64,000 nucleotides of DNA from the NCBI GenBank assembly GCA_024399955.1, contig JAKSNH010000005.1, positions 62,001 to 126,000 of the forward strand, read 5' to 3'. The DNA is from Paludibacteraceae bacterium. Its GTDB lineage: Bacteria; Bacteroidota; Bacteroidia; Bacteroidales; Paludibacteraceae. Position 1 is the first letter of the stretch. Every line of letters starts with the position of its first letter. A model generated the notes under the pieces. It saw only the letters and a list, made by a program, of their open reading frames with translations. It searched no databases and was not told the origin of the DNA. The position numbers and the translations under genes were made by a program. Shown here piece after piece: positions 44,216 through 54,028 of the stretch.

Positions 44216-46053
44216 TGTTAGATTCCAGACAAAATACCATATTACGCTTTGCTGTCATTGTTTTGCTCATTCTGTTAGGGTTTATTGGTGTGATTGCCAA
44301 GATTATCTACACACAAACTAATCCAATTGAGAAAGCCAAGTGGGAGAAGATTGCTGCATCACAATACAAAACCAATGTAGTAGTTGATCCGGCGCGAGGT
44401 AATATCTTAGATGCCAATGGTCGTTTATTGGCCAGCAGTTTACCTCAATATGTTGTACGAATGGACACTCGAGTAGAGGCTTTGCATCTTGGAGGAGACA
44501 CTTTATTTCGGCATTATATTGATTCTATTTCCAATGGATTAAGTCGAATCATTGGAGACAAATCGGCGCAGGAGTATCGGTCGATGATTACGAAAGCTTT
44601 TTACAGCAATAATCGCAAAGGACGTGATATCCGATTACATTCCGGCCGCATCAGTTATGTGCAAAAACGCGCCATTGAGCAATTGCCATTGGTGCGTAGG
44701 GGACCTTATAAAAGCGGTTTTTACTTCAAGGAGGAGCATGTCAGAAATAAGCCTTTTGGGCGATTAGGCAGTCGTACCATTGGCAGTATTTACCGTGACG
44801 AGGGGCATGGAAATGCCGGATTAGAGCAAAGTTTCGAGAAAGAGCTGCATGGTACAGAAGGACTTTGTACTCGTCAGCGCGTGGCCGGTCAATGGGCAGA
44901 TGTGCCTATTCGCGAAGCAATCAATGGCTGCGATATTGTGACAACCTTAGATGTGAATCTAATGGACATTTGTGAGGACGCATTGATTAATAAGTTGAAT
45001 GAATGTGAAGCCGATTGGGGGTGCGTGATTCTGATGGAGACGCATTCGGGACAGATTAAGGCGATTAGTAACTTAGACCGGTTGGATGATGGACATTATT
45101 ATGAGACACGCAACCATGCTGTGACACGTGTAGAGCCCGGTTCGACATTTAAGACGATTGCTATGATGGCAGCGTTGGATGATGGCAAGATTGGCATCAA
45201 TGACACATTCCATGTTAGCAGTCACGGATGGGATTATAAGAGCAGCCATCACACCGATTCACACCCTAAGGATACGTTCTATAATACGCGTAGTGCCTTG
45301 GCGATTAGTAGTAATATCGCATTGGCAAAGATGATTGTGAAGGCATACGATGGCAAGGCTGATAAGTTCGTCAAGAAACTGCAATCGATGAAGATCACGG
45401 ATGGTTTCAAAACCGAGATTTTAGGCAGTACACCTCCGCGAATTGATGTGCCTAAAGATGCAGTCACCATCAGTAAGATGGCCTATGGTTATTCGGTTGA
45501 ATTGAGTCCGATGCAGATTATAGCTTTTTATAATGGCATTGCCAATGATGGCAAGATGATACGGCCTTATATGGTGAGCAGGATAGAGAAAGACGGCGAA
45601 CCCATCAAGCAATTCCGCACTATCACGCTCAACAGTTCTTTATGCAGTTCTTCTACGCTCAAACATATCAAGGAGGCGTTGCACGATGTGGTATGGGATA
45701 ATGACCTGCCCGGCACAGCATCCGTTCGTAAGTGGAAGGGGCATATTGTGGCTCGCAAGGCGCAGAGTGACTTGGTGCACATCGCCGGCAAGACAGGAAC
45801 GGCTCAATTATTCCACCACGGTCGTTATCATGGCAGGGACCACGAGCATAGAATGACCTTTGTGGGATATTTCCCCGAAGAAAATCCTGAATACACTTGT
45901 TTATGTATGATAGAGCATCCTAAGAATTTCCCTATTTACGATGCCGGAATGGACTGCGGTTCGGTAGTTAGAGAGATAGCAGAACGGACGATGGCTTATG
46001 GATGGGTATATGAGATTAAGGATGGCAAAACGATTTTTAGAAAAAAGCATTAA
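44215..46053 (+). CDS. ftsI: Division transpeptidase (PBP3/FtsI)
   Basis: 612 residues. Membrane helix about 11-33; dimerisation region 60-230 (VVDPARGNILDANGRLLA, GNAGLEQSFEKELHG); transpeptidase active site STFK (310-313, catalytic Ser310), SSN (365-367) and KTGTA (526-530). It cross-links septal peptidoglycan. The C-terminus ends soon after the catalytic domain; the PASTA domain common at the end of Bacteroidota homologues is missing. Confidence 0.93.
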   Translation: MLDSRQNTILRFAVIVLLILLGFIGVIAKIIYTQTNPIEKAKWEKIAASQYKTNVVVDPARGNILDANGRLLASSLPQYVVRMDTRVEALHLGGDTLFRHYIDSISNGLSRIIGDKSAQEYRSMITKAFYSNNRKGRDIRLHSGRISYVQKRAIEQLPLVRRGPYKSGFYFKEEHVRNKPFGRLGSRTIGSIYRDEGHGNAGLEQSFEKELHGTEGLCTRQRVAGQWADVPIREAINGCDIVTTLDVNLMDICEDALINKLNECEADWGCVILMETHSGQIKAISNLDRLDDGHYYETRNHAVTRVEPGSTFKTIAMMAALDDGKIGINDTFHVSSHGWDYKSSHHTDSHPKDTFYNTRSALAISSNIALAKMIVKAYDGKADKFVKKLQSMKITDGFKTEILGSTPPRIDVPKDAVTISKMAYGYSVELSPMQIIAFYNGIANDGKMIRPYMVSRIEKDGEPIKQFRTITLNSSLCSSSTLKHIKEALHDVVWDNDLPGTASVRKWKGHIVARKAQSDLVHIAGKTGTAQLFHHGRYHGRDHEHRMTFVGYFPEENPEYTCLCMIEHPKNFPIYDAGMDCGSVVREIAERTMAYGWVYEIKDGKTIFRKKH

Positions 46054-46058
46054 TCAAT

Positions 46059-47498
46059 ATGAAACTGCACGATTTAATTAACGGATTATCAACCCAACGA
46101 GTTGTGGGGTCCACCGACATTGAAGTGAGCGGAATCCAATTTGACTCTCGAAAGATTGAGCAAGGGAATGTCTTTGTTGCTCAAGTAGGCACGGCCATGG
46201 ATGGTCATACGTTTGTAGATAGTTGCATCGAAAAAGGTGCGGTAGCTATCGTCATCAGCGATAGCGCCTATATTCGGGAAGGAGTAACAACTATTGTTGT
46301 GGAGAACACGGACTATGCCTTAGGGGTAATGGCTCATCAATGGTTTGGTTGCCCCAGTGAACATCTGACTTTGGTGGGTGTAACCGGCACGAATGGCAAG
46401 ACTACGATTGCCACATTGCTATATAAATTAGTTCGTGCCTTAGGCAAAAAAGCAGGTCTATTATCTACCGTAGTTAATTATATTGAAGACGAAGCCATTG
46501 CTTCTACCCACACCACGCCGGATGCCCTGGAGTTGAATGGGTTATTGCGAAGGATGGTGGATGCCGGTTGTGAATATGCTTTTATGGAAGTGAGCAGTCA
46601 TGCTATTGCCCAAGAGCGCATTGCCGGTTTGGATTTTGATGGGGCTTTATTCACTAATCTCACGCGCGATCATATTGATTATCATAAGACATTTGATAAT
46701 TATCGTGACACCAAGAAACGACTCTTTGATGGACTACGAAAAGAGGCATTTGCAGTCACCAACAAAGACGACAAGAACGGACTTGTGATGACGCAGAACA
46801 CACGTGCAAACATCAAGACCTACTCTACTCGTTGTTTGGCAGATTTCAAGGCTACTATTTTAGAGGAGGACTTTGATGGTATGCAACTCAATTTGAATGG
46901 TAAGGAAGTGTTTGTACCATTGGTTGGACGTTTTAATGCGAGCAATATCTTGGCCATTTACGGAGGAGCCGTTTGTCTTGGTTTTGATGCCATTGATGTG
47001 CTGCGTGTTTTGTCCACACTGACGGCTGTTAATGGACGTTTTGAGGCCATCCGTAGTCCGAAGAAAGGCTGGACAGCCATTGTGGATTATGCCCACACAC
47101 CAGATGCGGTGGATAATGTGATACAGACCATCAATGAGATTCGCAAAGGACGGTTGATTACCGTAGTGGGGTGTGGTGGCAATCGTGATCATGGTAAGCG
47201 GCCTATGATGGCGCAGATTGCTAAGCGTGGCAGTGATCAGTTGATTCTAACGAGTGATAATCCCCGTGACGAAGAGCCGGCAGATATCTTGAAAGACATG
47301 GCGGCAGGGCTGACAGAAGAAGAATTGAAGACAACGCTTATTATTGAAGACCGCGCCACGGCTATTCAGACAGCATGTACGTTAGCCGGAGAGAAAGATG
47401 TTATTTTAGTGGCAGGCAAGGGGCATGAAGATTATCAGATTATCAAAGGCGTTAAATACCATTTTGATGACCACGAAGTAGTACGTAAATATATTTAA
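46059..47498 (+). CDS. murE: UDP-MurNAc-L-Ala-D-Glu:meso-diaminopimelate ligase MurE
   Basis: 479 residues. ATP motif VTGTNGKTTIATLL (about 105-118), and the diaminopimelate-specific DNPR motif at 400-403 (LTSDNPRDE), so the wall contains meso-DAP rather than lysine. It adds the third stem-peptide residue in the cytoplasm. It begins 5 bp after ftsI and ends 1 bp before mraY. Confidence 0.96.
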   Translation: MKLHDLINGLSTQRVVGSTDIEVSGIQFDSRKIEQGNVFVAQVGTAMDGHTFVDSCIEKGAVAIVISDSAYIREGVTTIVVENTDYALGVMAHQWFGCPSEHLTLVGVTGTNGKTTIATLLYKLVRALGKKAGLLSTVVNYIEDEAIASTHTTPDALELNGLLRRMVDAGCEYAFMEVSSHAIAQERIAGLDFDGALFTNLTRDHIDYHKTFDNYRDTKKRLFDGLRKEAFAVTNKDDKNGLVMTQNTRANIKTYSTRCLADFKATILEEDFDGMQLNLNGKEVFVPLVGRFNASNILAIYGGAVCLGFDAIDVLRVLSTLTAVNGRFEAIRSPKKGWTAIVDYAHTPDAVDNVIQTINEIRKGRLITVVGCGGNRDHGKRPMMAQIAKRGSDQLILTSDNPRDEEPADILKDMAAGLTEEELKTTLIIEDRATAIQTACTLAGEKDVILVAGKGHEDYQIIKGVKYHFDDHEVVRKYI

Positions 47499-47499
47499 C

Positions 47500-48771
47500 A
47501 TGTTATACGAATTATTCAATCATTTAGGCGACTTCCCCGGAGCAAGGTTGATGACCTATATCTCGGTGAGGGCCATTGTGGCTAATGTATTGGCCTTACT
47601 TGTCAGTATTTATTTCGGTCGATACTTTATCAATCTTCTCAAACGCAAGCACATATCTGAGACACAGCGAGATGAGAAATTAGATCCGTTTAATGTGGCT
47701 AAGAAAGGCGTGCCGACCATGGGAGGTGTTGTCATCATTGCAAGCATCTTGCTACCCTGTTTACTTATGGGTAGACTGACCAATGTGTATATGCTCTTGA
47801 TGCTTATCACGACTGTACTTTTAGGTAGTTTAGGATTTGCGGACGACTACATTAAGACATTCAAGAAGAACAAAGATGGTCTCAATGGATGGATTAAGAT
47901 TGCAGGTCAGGTAACGTTAGGTTTGATTGTAGGATTGACTTTACGTTACAGTCCGGTGACGGTGATGAATGAACGTGTGGAAATGCGTATTGAGAACAAT
48001 ATCACGGTTGTGGAAAAGACACCTGATGTTAAGTCCACACGAACCACTATTCCGTTTGTAAAGAATCACAACTGCAATTATGCCAATATGTTTCGTTTTC
48101 TGGGAGAAGAGAATCAATATCGGGCAGGTTGGATTTTCTTTGTGATACTCACTATTCTCGTAGTGGCGGCAGTCAGCAATGGTGCGAACTTAAATGACGG
48201 CATGGATGGCATGTGCGCCGGTAACTCAGCCATCATTGGAGCGGCACTCATCATATTGGCCTACATCAGCGGTAACGTGATTTTTGCAGACTATTTTGAT
48301 ATTATGTATATCCCCGGTTCGGAGGAATTAGTGGTGTATATGTCTGCTTTTGTGGGCGCATTAGTTGGCTTCCTTTGGTGGAATGGTTTTCCAGCGCAGA
48401 TTTTCATGGGAGACACCGGAAGTCTAACCGTAGGAGGTATTATTGCCGTATGTGCAATTATTATTCATAAGGAATTATTATTACCCATCTTATGTGGTGT
48501 GTTCCTTATGGAGAGTGTTAGTGTGATTTTCCAAACACAAGTATATAAATTGATGAAGAAAAAAGGTCGTCATTTCCGTGTGTGGAAACGTACTCCACTT
48601 CATGATCATTTCCGCACTTCGGTTAATCAAGTGCTGACTAATGATCCGACTTGTGGTATTCTCTTTAAGGGTCAACACGATTTGCATCACGAAGTCAAGA
48701 TTGTATTGCGTTTTTGTATTATCACACTAATCTTGGCTGCACTAACCATCTTAACACTTAAGATTCGATGA
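47500..48771 (+). CDS. mraY: Phospho-MurNAc-pentapeptide translocase MraY
   Basis: 423 residues, about 10 membrane helices. Conserved GFADDYIKTFKKNKDGL, then NLNDGMDGMCAG and FMGDTGSL hold the Mg-binding and substrate aspartates; the loop KRTPLHDHF is diagnostic. It makes lipid I. It carries an insertion around residues 155-200, between membrane segments, common in this phylum. It overlaps murD by 4 bp. Confidence 0.96.
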   Translation: MLYELFNHLGDFPGARLMTYISVRAIVANVLALLVSIYFGRYFINLLKRKHISETQRDEKLDPFNVAKKGVPTMGGVVIIASILLPCLLMGRLTNVYMLLMLITTVLLGSLGFADDYIKTFKKNKDGLNGWIKIAGQVTLGLIVGLTLRYSPVTVMNERVEMRIENNITVVEKTPDVKSTRTTIPFVKNHNCNYANMFRFLGEENQYRAGWIFFVILTILVVAAVSNGANLNDGMDGMCAGNSAIIGAALIILAYISGNVIFADYFDIMYIPGSEELVVYMSAFVGALVGFLWWNGFPAQIFMGDTGSLTVGGIIAVCAIIIHKELLLPILCGVFLMESVSVIFQTQVYKLMKKKGRHFRVWKRTPLHDHFRTSVNQVLTNDPTCGILFKGQHDLHHEVKIVLRFCIITLILAALTILTLKIR

Positions 48772-50102
48772 AAAGAGTAGTTATATTAGGCGCAGGCGAA
48801 AGTGGAGCCGGAGCAGCTATCCTGGCCCAGGAGAAGGGCTTCGATGTGTTTGTGTCAGACATGGGTGCTATCAAACCTGAGTATCAGGCCTTGCTGAACG
48901 AACATCATATCTGTTTTGAGAGCGGTCAACATAGTACCGAATCCATTCTTAACGCCGATGAAGTGATTAAGTCACCAGGCATTCCATTGACCGCGCCACT
49001 TATTCAGCAACTGCAGCAACAGGGCACACCTATCATCTCGGAAATTGAATTTGCGGCACGTTACACGAAAGCCAAGATGATTTGCATTACCGGCAGTAAT
49101 GGTAAAACGACTACCACTTCTCTGATTTATGATATGCTGGTTCGTGCAGGACTGAATGTCGGTCTGGCCGGCAATATCGGCAACTCGTTGGCTTTGCAAG
49201 TAGCTCACGAGCAGCATGATTACTATGTGATTGAATTGAGTTCCTTCCAATTGGACAATATGTATGATTTTAGGGCAGACATTGCTATCTTGCTCAATAT
49301 CACGCCTGATCACTTAGATCGTTACGATTTTCAATTCCAGAATTACGTGAATGCCAAATTCCGCATCACGCAAAACCAAACACCTCAACAAGCCTTTATC
49401 TACTGGTCCGAAGATCCTGTTATTGATCGAGAGATAGCTCGTATTCAGCCCAAGGCCACTCTTTATCCATTTGGAGCCAATTCGCATAACATGGCCTATA
49501 CAGATGGCAAGAACATGATTGTTTCTGCCTATCAAGAAGTGGAGCCGCTGCAAATTGGCATAGATGAGTTGTCCTTACATGGTAAGCATAATCAGCTGAA
49601 TTCAATGGCTGCCAGTTTGGCTGCACAGATTCTGCATATACATAATGATGTCATTCGGGAAAGTCTCAAACAATTTGCAGGTGTAGAACATCGGTTGCAA
49701 TATGTAGCGACAATCAAGGGAGTGAGATACATCAATGATAGTAAGGCCACCAATGTAAACAGTTGTTGGTATGCCTTAGAAAGCATGACAACTCCCACAG
49801 TGCTTATCTTAGGAGGCAAAGACAAGGGGAACGACTATTCGGAGATAGATGCGCTCGTTAAGGAAAAATGCCACACGTTAGTCTTTATGGGATTGCATAA
49901 CGAGAAGTTACATGAACATTTTGACAACTTTGGGTTAACCATTTACGACACGCATACGCTGCATGATGCGGTTATGGCATGTTACGAGGCAGCACACGAA
50001 GGAGATACTGTTTTGCTGTCTCCTTGTTGCGCAAGTTTTGATTTATTCACCAGTTATGAAGATCGCGGCGAGCAATTTATGGCAGCCGTCAAAGCATTAT
50101 GA
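48768..50102 (+). CDS. murD: UDP-MurNAc-L-Ala:D-glutamate ligase MurD
   Basis: 444 residues. Rossmann start VVILGAGESGAGAA, ATP motif ITGSNGKTTTTSLI (about 107-120), LNITPDHLDRYD and C-terminal LLSPCCASFDLFTSYEDRG. It adds D-Glu to UDP-MurNAc-L-Ala in the cytoplasm. ATGA overlaps at both ends indicate tight coupling with mraY and ftsW. Confidence 0.96.
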   Translation: MKRVVILGAGESGAGAAILAQEKGFDVFVSDMGAIKPEYQALLNEHHICFESGQHSTESILNADEVIKSPGIPLTAPLIQQLQQQGTPIISEIEFAARYTKAKMICITGSNGKTTTTSLIYDMLVRAGLNVGLAGNIGNSLALQVAHEQHDYYVIELSSFQLDNMYDFRADIAILLNITPDHLDRYDFQFQNYVNAKFRITQNQTPQQAFIYWSEDPVIDREIARIQPKATLYPFGANSHNMAYTDGKNMIVSAYQEVEPLQIGIDELSLHGKHNQLNSMAASLAAQILHIHNDVIRESLKQFAGVEHRLQYVATIKGVRYINDSKATNVNSCWYALESMTTPTVLILGGKDKGNDYSEIDALVKEKCHTLVFMGLHNEKLHEHFDNFGLTIYDTHTLHDAVMACYEAAHEGDTVLLSPCCASFDLFTSYEDRGEQFMAAVKAL

Positions 50103-51364
50103 GAATACCAGACTTCATAGGCTCACGCCAATATATTGACAAGACTTTCTGGACATTATTTATTATCCTGATTGTGGTTGCCATCATTGCACTTTTCAGT
50201 GCAGGTAGTACGTTGGCCTATGAGGCAAGCGGGAGTGCATTAGGTCCCATCTTCAAACAAATCGTCTTTATTGTGGCCGGCGTAGCATGCGCCTATGTTA
50301 TCCAACTTTTGCCGGTATGGATGATGCGATTAGGAGGGTATATAGCATTTTTCTTTGCTTTATTATGCCTTTATATCATGTTGATTCCCGGCAACCCCTT
50401 TGTGGTAACTATCAATGGTGCCGGTCGTTGGTTTGAGATAGCCGGAGTGCAGTTCCAACCCTCTGAAATTGCCAAATTAGGATTGATTATTGTGGTAGCC
50501 GACCAGCTTGGTCGCATTCGTTCAGAAGAAGATGTAAAGAAACGTTTTCTATGGACATTGGCTGCCACCATTGCTATGTGTTTCCCCATTATGACAGGCA
50601 ACTTATCCACGGCTGTTCTGCTTGGAGGTGTTGTCTTAATCATGTGGTTTTTGGCACGTATGCCATGGAAATACATCGGCATTGTAACGGGGTCGGTTGT
50701 GGTATTAGGCATTCTTTTCTACGTCATTGTTGAGTTTGCTTTTATACGTCCTGAGCGCACACTTCCCAGACCTTTTGACCGTGCTATCACACAAGTTGGT
50801 CGTATTGATAAGATGATCGAAGAGCACCAACAACCGGCAGAGGAATTCAAATTAACCGATGCTAACCGCCAACGTTCCATTGCTAAGGTAGCCGTAATGC
50901 GTGGAGGGAAATCGCCCTTTGGTGTATTGCCGGGCAATAGTCAAGAACGGGACTTCTTACCATTGGCATACGCAGACTATATCTTTGCCATCATTGTAGA
51001 AGAAACCGGATTAGTCGGGGCTATTGCGTTGATTCTTTTATACATGATTATTTTATGTCGAGCCTGCTTTGCCAGCAGCAAATACGATGATTATACCGCC
51101 ATGTTAATGACCATGGGGTTAGCCCTTATGATTACTTGTCAAGCCTTCGTCTCCATGGCTGTATCTGTTGGATTAGGTCCTGTAACGGGACAGCCTTTGC
51201 CGATGATTAGTAAGGGAGGAACATCGGTACTGATTACCAGCCTTTATTTCGGCGTGATGATGAGTGTTGCCAGAGAGCAAAATGAGATGAGGGCAGGTGT
51301 GGATAAGAGTGTTAGAGAAAGTGAAGAAGTAGTGCCGGACATCAATGTAAATGAAACCGAATAA
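50099..51364 (+). CDS. ftsW: Peptidoglycan polymerase FtsW
   Basis: 421 residues, SEDS family, about 10 membrane helices. INGAGRWFEIAGVQFQPSEIAKLG and VMRGGKSPFGVLPGNSQERDFLPLAYADYIFA with the catalytic Asp are present, and the C-terminal VTGQPLPMISKGGTS is diagnostic. It polymerises septal glycan with FtsI. The C-terminal 30 residues are an acidic cytoplasmic tail. Confidence 0.95.
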   Translation: MRIPDFIGSRQYIDKTFWTLFIILIVVAIIALFSAGSTLAYEASGSALGPIFKQIVFIVAGVACAYVIQLLPVWMMRLGGYIAFFFALLCLYIMLIPGNPFVVTINGAGRWFEIAGVQFQPSEIAKLGLIIVVADQLGRIRSEEDVKKRFLWTLAATIAMCFPIMTGNLSTAVLLGGVVLIMWFLARMPWKYIGIVTGSVVVLGILFYVIVEFAFIRPERTLPRPFDRAITQVGRIDKMIEEHQQPAEEFKLTDANRQRSIAKVAVMRGGKSPFGVLPGNSQERDFLPLAYADYIFAIIVEETGLVGAIALILLYMIILCRACFASSKYDDYTAMLMTMGLALMITCQAFVSMAVSVGLGPVTGQPLPMISKGGTSVLITSLYFGVMMSVAREQNEMRAGVDKSVRESEEVVPDINVNETE

Positions 51365-51398
51365 ATCCATTGTTACATATTAAATTATACATTATATC

Positions 51399-52475
51399 AT
51401 GCGGTATTTAATTTCCGGAGGCGGAACCGGGGGACATATTTTTCCGGCCGTCAGTATAGCTAACGCATTGAAGGAGATGGATCCACAAGCAGAGATTTTG
51501 TTTGTAGGTGCCTTGTCACGAATGGAGATGCAACGTGTTCCAGAAGCCGGCTACAAGATTATCGGCTTACCCGTCAGGGGATTCAATCGTGCTCAGCCAT
51601 GGAAGAATATCAGCGTACTGATTGACTTATGGCGTAGTATGCGCCAGGCCAAACGCATTGTGCGCGATTTCCGTCCGGATGTAGGTGTGGGAGTAGGAGG
51701 CTATGCCAGCGGAGCCGCTATGAAGGTGGCAGCCAAGATGGGTGTTCCAATCCTATTGCAGGAGCAAAACGGATTTGCCGGAGTCACCAATAAATTGCTC
51801 AAGAACGACGCAGCCAAGATCTGTGTCGCTTACGAAGGTATGGACAAGTTCTTTCCTGCAGAAAAGATTATCCTAACCGGTAATCCTGTCCGTCAGAACC
51901 TCACATCGGGTAAACGAGTCAAGAGTGACAAACGAACATTACTGATTATTGGAGGCAGTTTAGGTGCAAAGACGATTAACGATTCCATCGCTGCCGGACT
52001 TAAGGAATTGGCCGCAGCGGATATAAACGTAGTTTGGCAAACCGGTAAGGTGTATTATGAACAGTGTCAAAAAGTAGGTAAAGAAGTTGGTAGTCAAGAT
52101 ATCCTTGTTCGTGATTTCTTGACCGATATGCCGGATCGCTATGCACAAGCGGACTTGGTTATTTCTCGTGCAGGAGCATCTTCGATATCTGAGATTTGTC
52201 TATTAGGCAAGGCCGCTATTTTAGTGCCCTCACCCAATGTAGCCGAAGACCATCAGACCCACAATGCCATGGCTTTAGTATCCAAAGATGCGGCTGTATT
52301 GGTGAAGGATTGTGATGCAAGCAAAGAGTTGGTTAAGACGGCGTTAGCATTGATTAAGGATGACCAACGACTCAAAACACTCAGCAAGAATGCCAAGGCA
52401 ATGGCACAAACTGACTCTGCACGAAGAATAGCAGAAGAAGTGATAAAATTGGCACAAGAGCAAGGAAAACAATAA
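51399..52475 (+). CDS. murG: UDP-GlcNAc transferase MurG
   Basis: 358 residues of GT-B fold. N-terminal ISGGGTGGHIFPAVSIANAL; GGYASGAAMKVAAKMGVP; C-terminal DLVISRAGASSISEICLLGKAAILVP for UDP-GlcNAc binding. It makes lipid II on the inner face of the membrane. It ends the cell-wall cluster: murC, ftsQ, ftsA and ftsZ do not follow, and a new promoter begins at once. Confidence 0.96.
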   Translation: MRYLISGGGTGGHIFPAVSIANALKEMDPQAEILFVGALSRMEMQRVPEAGYKIIGLPVRGFNRAQPWKNISVLIDLWRSMRQAKRIVRDFRPDVGVGVGGYASGAAMKVAAKMGVPILLQEQNGFAGVTNKLLKNDAAKICVAYEGMDKFFPAEKIILTGNPVRQNLTSGKRVKSDKRTLLIIGGSLGAKTINDSIAAGLKELAAADINVVWQTGKVYYEQCQKVGKEVGSQDILVRDFLTDMPDRYAQADLVISRAGASSISEICLLGKAAILVPSPNVAEDHQTHNAMALVSKDAAVLVKDCDASKELVKTALALIKDDQRLKTLSKNAKAMAQTDSARRIAEEVIKLAQEQGKQ

Positions 52476-52480
52476 ATATA

Positions 52481-52512
52481 TTTGCATATATGCAAAATTT
52501 TTAGTAACTTTG
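52481..52512 (+). promoter_or_regulatory. Promoter of the mlaE-mlaF operon
   Basis: TTTG (52481-52484), 20-bp spacer, TAACTTTG (52505-52512). The -33 lies in the palindrome TTTGCATATATGCAAA. Confidence 0.85.
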
Positions 52513-52532
52513 CGCGGTAATTATCAAACAAC

Positions 52533-53270
52533 ATGAAGATTATCCAACATATCGGAGAATATTTTATCCTTATGGGGCGCGTTTTTCGTCGTCCGGATCG
52601 TTGGGGAATGTTCTTCCGTCAATACATGAAAGAGGTGGAGAAGCAAGGATTGCAATCGTTGCCCATTGTGATTATTATTTCTATCTTCATCGGTGCCATC
52701 TTAACTATTCAAGCCAAGATTAACACCGAGAATCCTCTATTACCCACTTACACAACCGGTTTGTTGACTCGGGAGACTTTGTTATTGGAGTTCTCCTCTA
52801 CTATATTATGTTTGATATTAGCCGGTAAGGTTGGTTCTAATATCGCCTCCGAGATAGGTACCATGCGTATTACCGAGCAGATTGATGCCATGGAGATTAT
52901 GGGTGTTAATTCTGCCAATTACCTGATTGCACCTAAAGTGGTTGCATTTATTACGATGATGCCCTTCTTGGTCATTATCTCCATCGCAATCGGTTTAGTT
53001 GGCGGTTGGGGAGTTGGTGCTTTCACAGATATTATCACCGTGGCGGATTATGTAACCGGTATTCAATATGCCTTCAATCCCTACTACGTAACATACGGAC
53101 TGATTAAATCTGTTGTCTTTGCGTTTATCATTACGACGCTGAGTAGTTATTATGGATATAACGCACGTGGAGGCGCGTTGGAAGTAGGTATTGCCAGCAC
53201 AAATGCTGTGGTTAATTCCAATATTCTTATTCTATTTTCAGACCTTATTCTAACCAAAGTGCTGCTATGA
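52533..53270 (+). CDS. mlaE: MlaE-family lipid ABC transporter permease
   Basis: 245 residues, about 5-6 membrane helices. Family signature: LTIQAKINTENPLLPTY, TILCLILAGKVGSNIASEIGTMRITEQIDAMEIMGV and YYGYNARGGALEVGIA. It is the inner-membrane permease of a phospholipid transport system for outer-membrane lipid balance. No mlaD or other partner lies nearby except mlaF, with which it overlaps by 4 bp. Confidence 0.92.
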   Translation: MKIIQHIGEYFILMGRVFRRPDRWGMFFRQYMKEVEKQGLQSLPIVIIISIFIGAILTIQAKINTENPLLPTYTTGLLTRETLLLEFSSTILCLILAGKVGSNIASEIGTMRITEQIDAMEIMGVNSANYLIAPKVVAFITMMPFLVIISIAIGLVGGWGVGAFTDIITVADYVTGIQYAFNPYYVTYGLIKSVVFAFIITTLSSYYGYNARGGALEVGIASTNAVVNSNILILFSDLILTKVLL

Positions 53271-54028
53271 TTAGTGTTCAAGATATAGTCAAATCGTTTG
53301 ATGGCAATATGGTACTCAACCATATCTCGACAGAGATGAAGGATGGTTGCGTCAATATGATCATTGGTCAATCAGGCTCCGGCAAGACGGTGTTTATGAA
53401 AAGCCTTATTGGTCTTTTCCAAGTGGATGGTGGTCGAATTGAATACGATGGACGCTGTTTGACGGATATGAACGAAAAGGAGATTCGTGCCTTGCGCCGT
53501 GAGGTAGGTATGCTATTCCAGGGCTCGGCTCTATTTGATAGTATGACGGTGCTGGAGAATGTACTCTACCCCTTGGAGATGTTCTCAGATATGAATCATC
53601 AGCAAATGGTGGATCGTGCTAAGTTCTGTTTGGAGCACGTCAATATTCCCGAACATGTTTATAATCTGATGCCCAGCGAGATTAGTGGCGGTCAGCAAAA
53701 GCGTGTGGCTATTGCTCGAGCTATTGTACTAAATCCTAAGTATCTGTTCTGCGACGAACCTAACTCAGGATTAGACCCCAAAACCAGTTTGGTTATTGAT
53801 CAGTTGATTCATCAGATTACGCAAGAATTCAATATGTGCACTATCATCAATTCTCACGATATGAACTCCATCATGGAGATTGGTGACCATATTGTTTTTC
53901 TTAAGAACGGCAGTTTAGAGTGGAGCGGCAGTAAGGATGAAATCTTCCATACCGGCAATGAAGCATTGGAAGATTTTGTATTTGCCAGCAACTTATATAA
54001 GAAAGTCAAAGCAGCCCATCAAGCATGA
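53267..54028 (+). CDS. mlaF: MlaF-family ABC transporter ATPase
   Basis: 253 residues. Walker A IGQSGSGKT (about 33-41), Q-loop MLFQGSALFDSM, signature SGGQQKRVAIARAI, Walker B YLFCDEPNSGLDP and the H-loop NSHD. It powers the MlaE permease. It overlaps both neighbours by 4 bp. Confidence 0.93.
   Translation: MISVQDIVKSFDGNMVLNHISTEMKDGCVNMIIGQSGSGKTVFMKSLIGLFQVDGGRIEYDGRCLTDMNEKEIRALRREVGMLFQGSALFDSMTVLENVLYPLEMFSDMNHQQMVDRAKFCLEHVNIPEHVYNLMPSEISGGQQKRVAIARAIVLNPKYLFCDEPNSGLDPKTSLVIDQLIHQITQEFNMCTIINSHDMNSIMEIGDHIVFLKNGSLEWSGSKDEIFHTGNEALEDFVFASNLYKKVKAAHQA

Noticed and set aside
52481..52496. The palindrome TTTGCATATATGCAAA as a regulator operator
   Set aside because: Its left half is the extended -33 box seen at most promoters here, and the right half is missing from most of them, so the symmetry is likely incidental.
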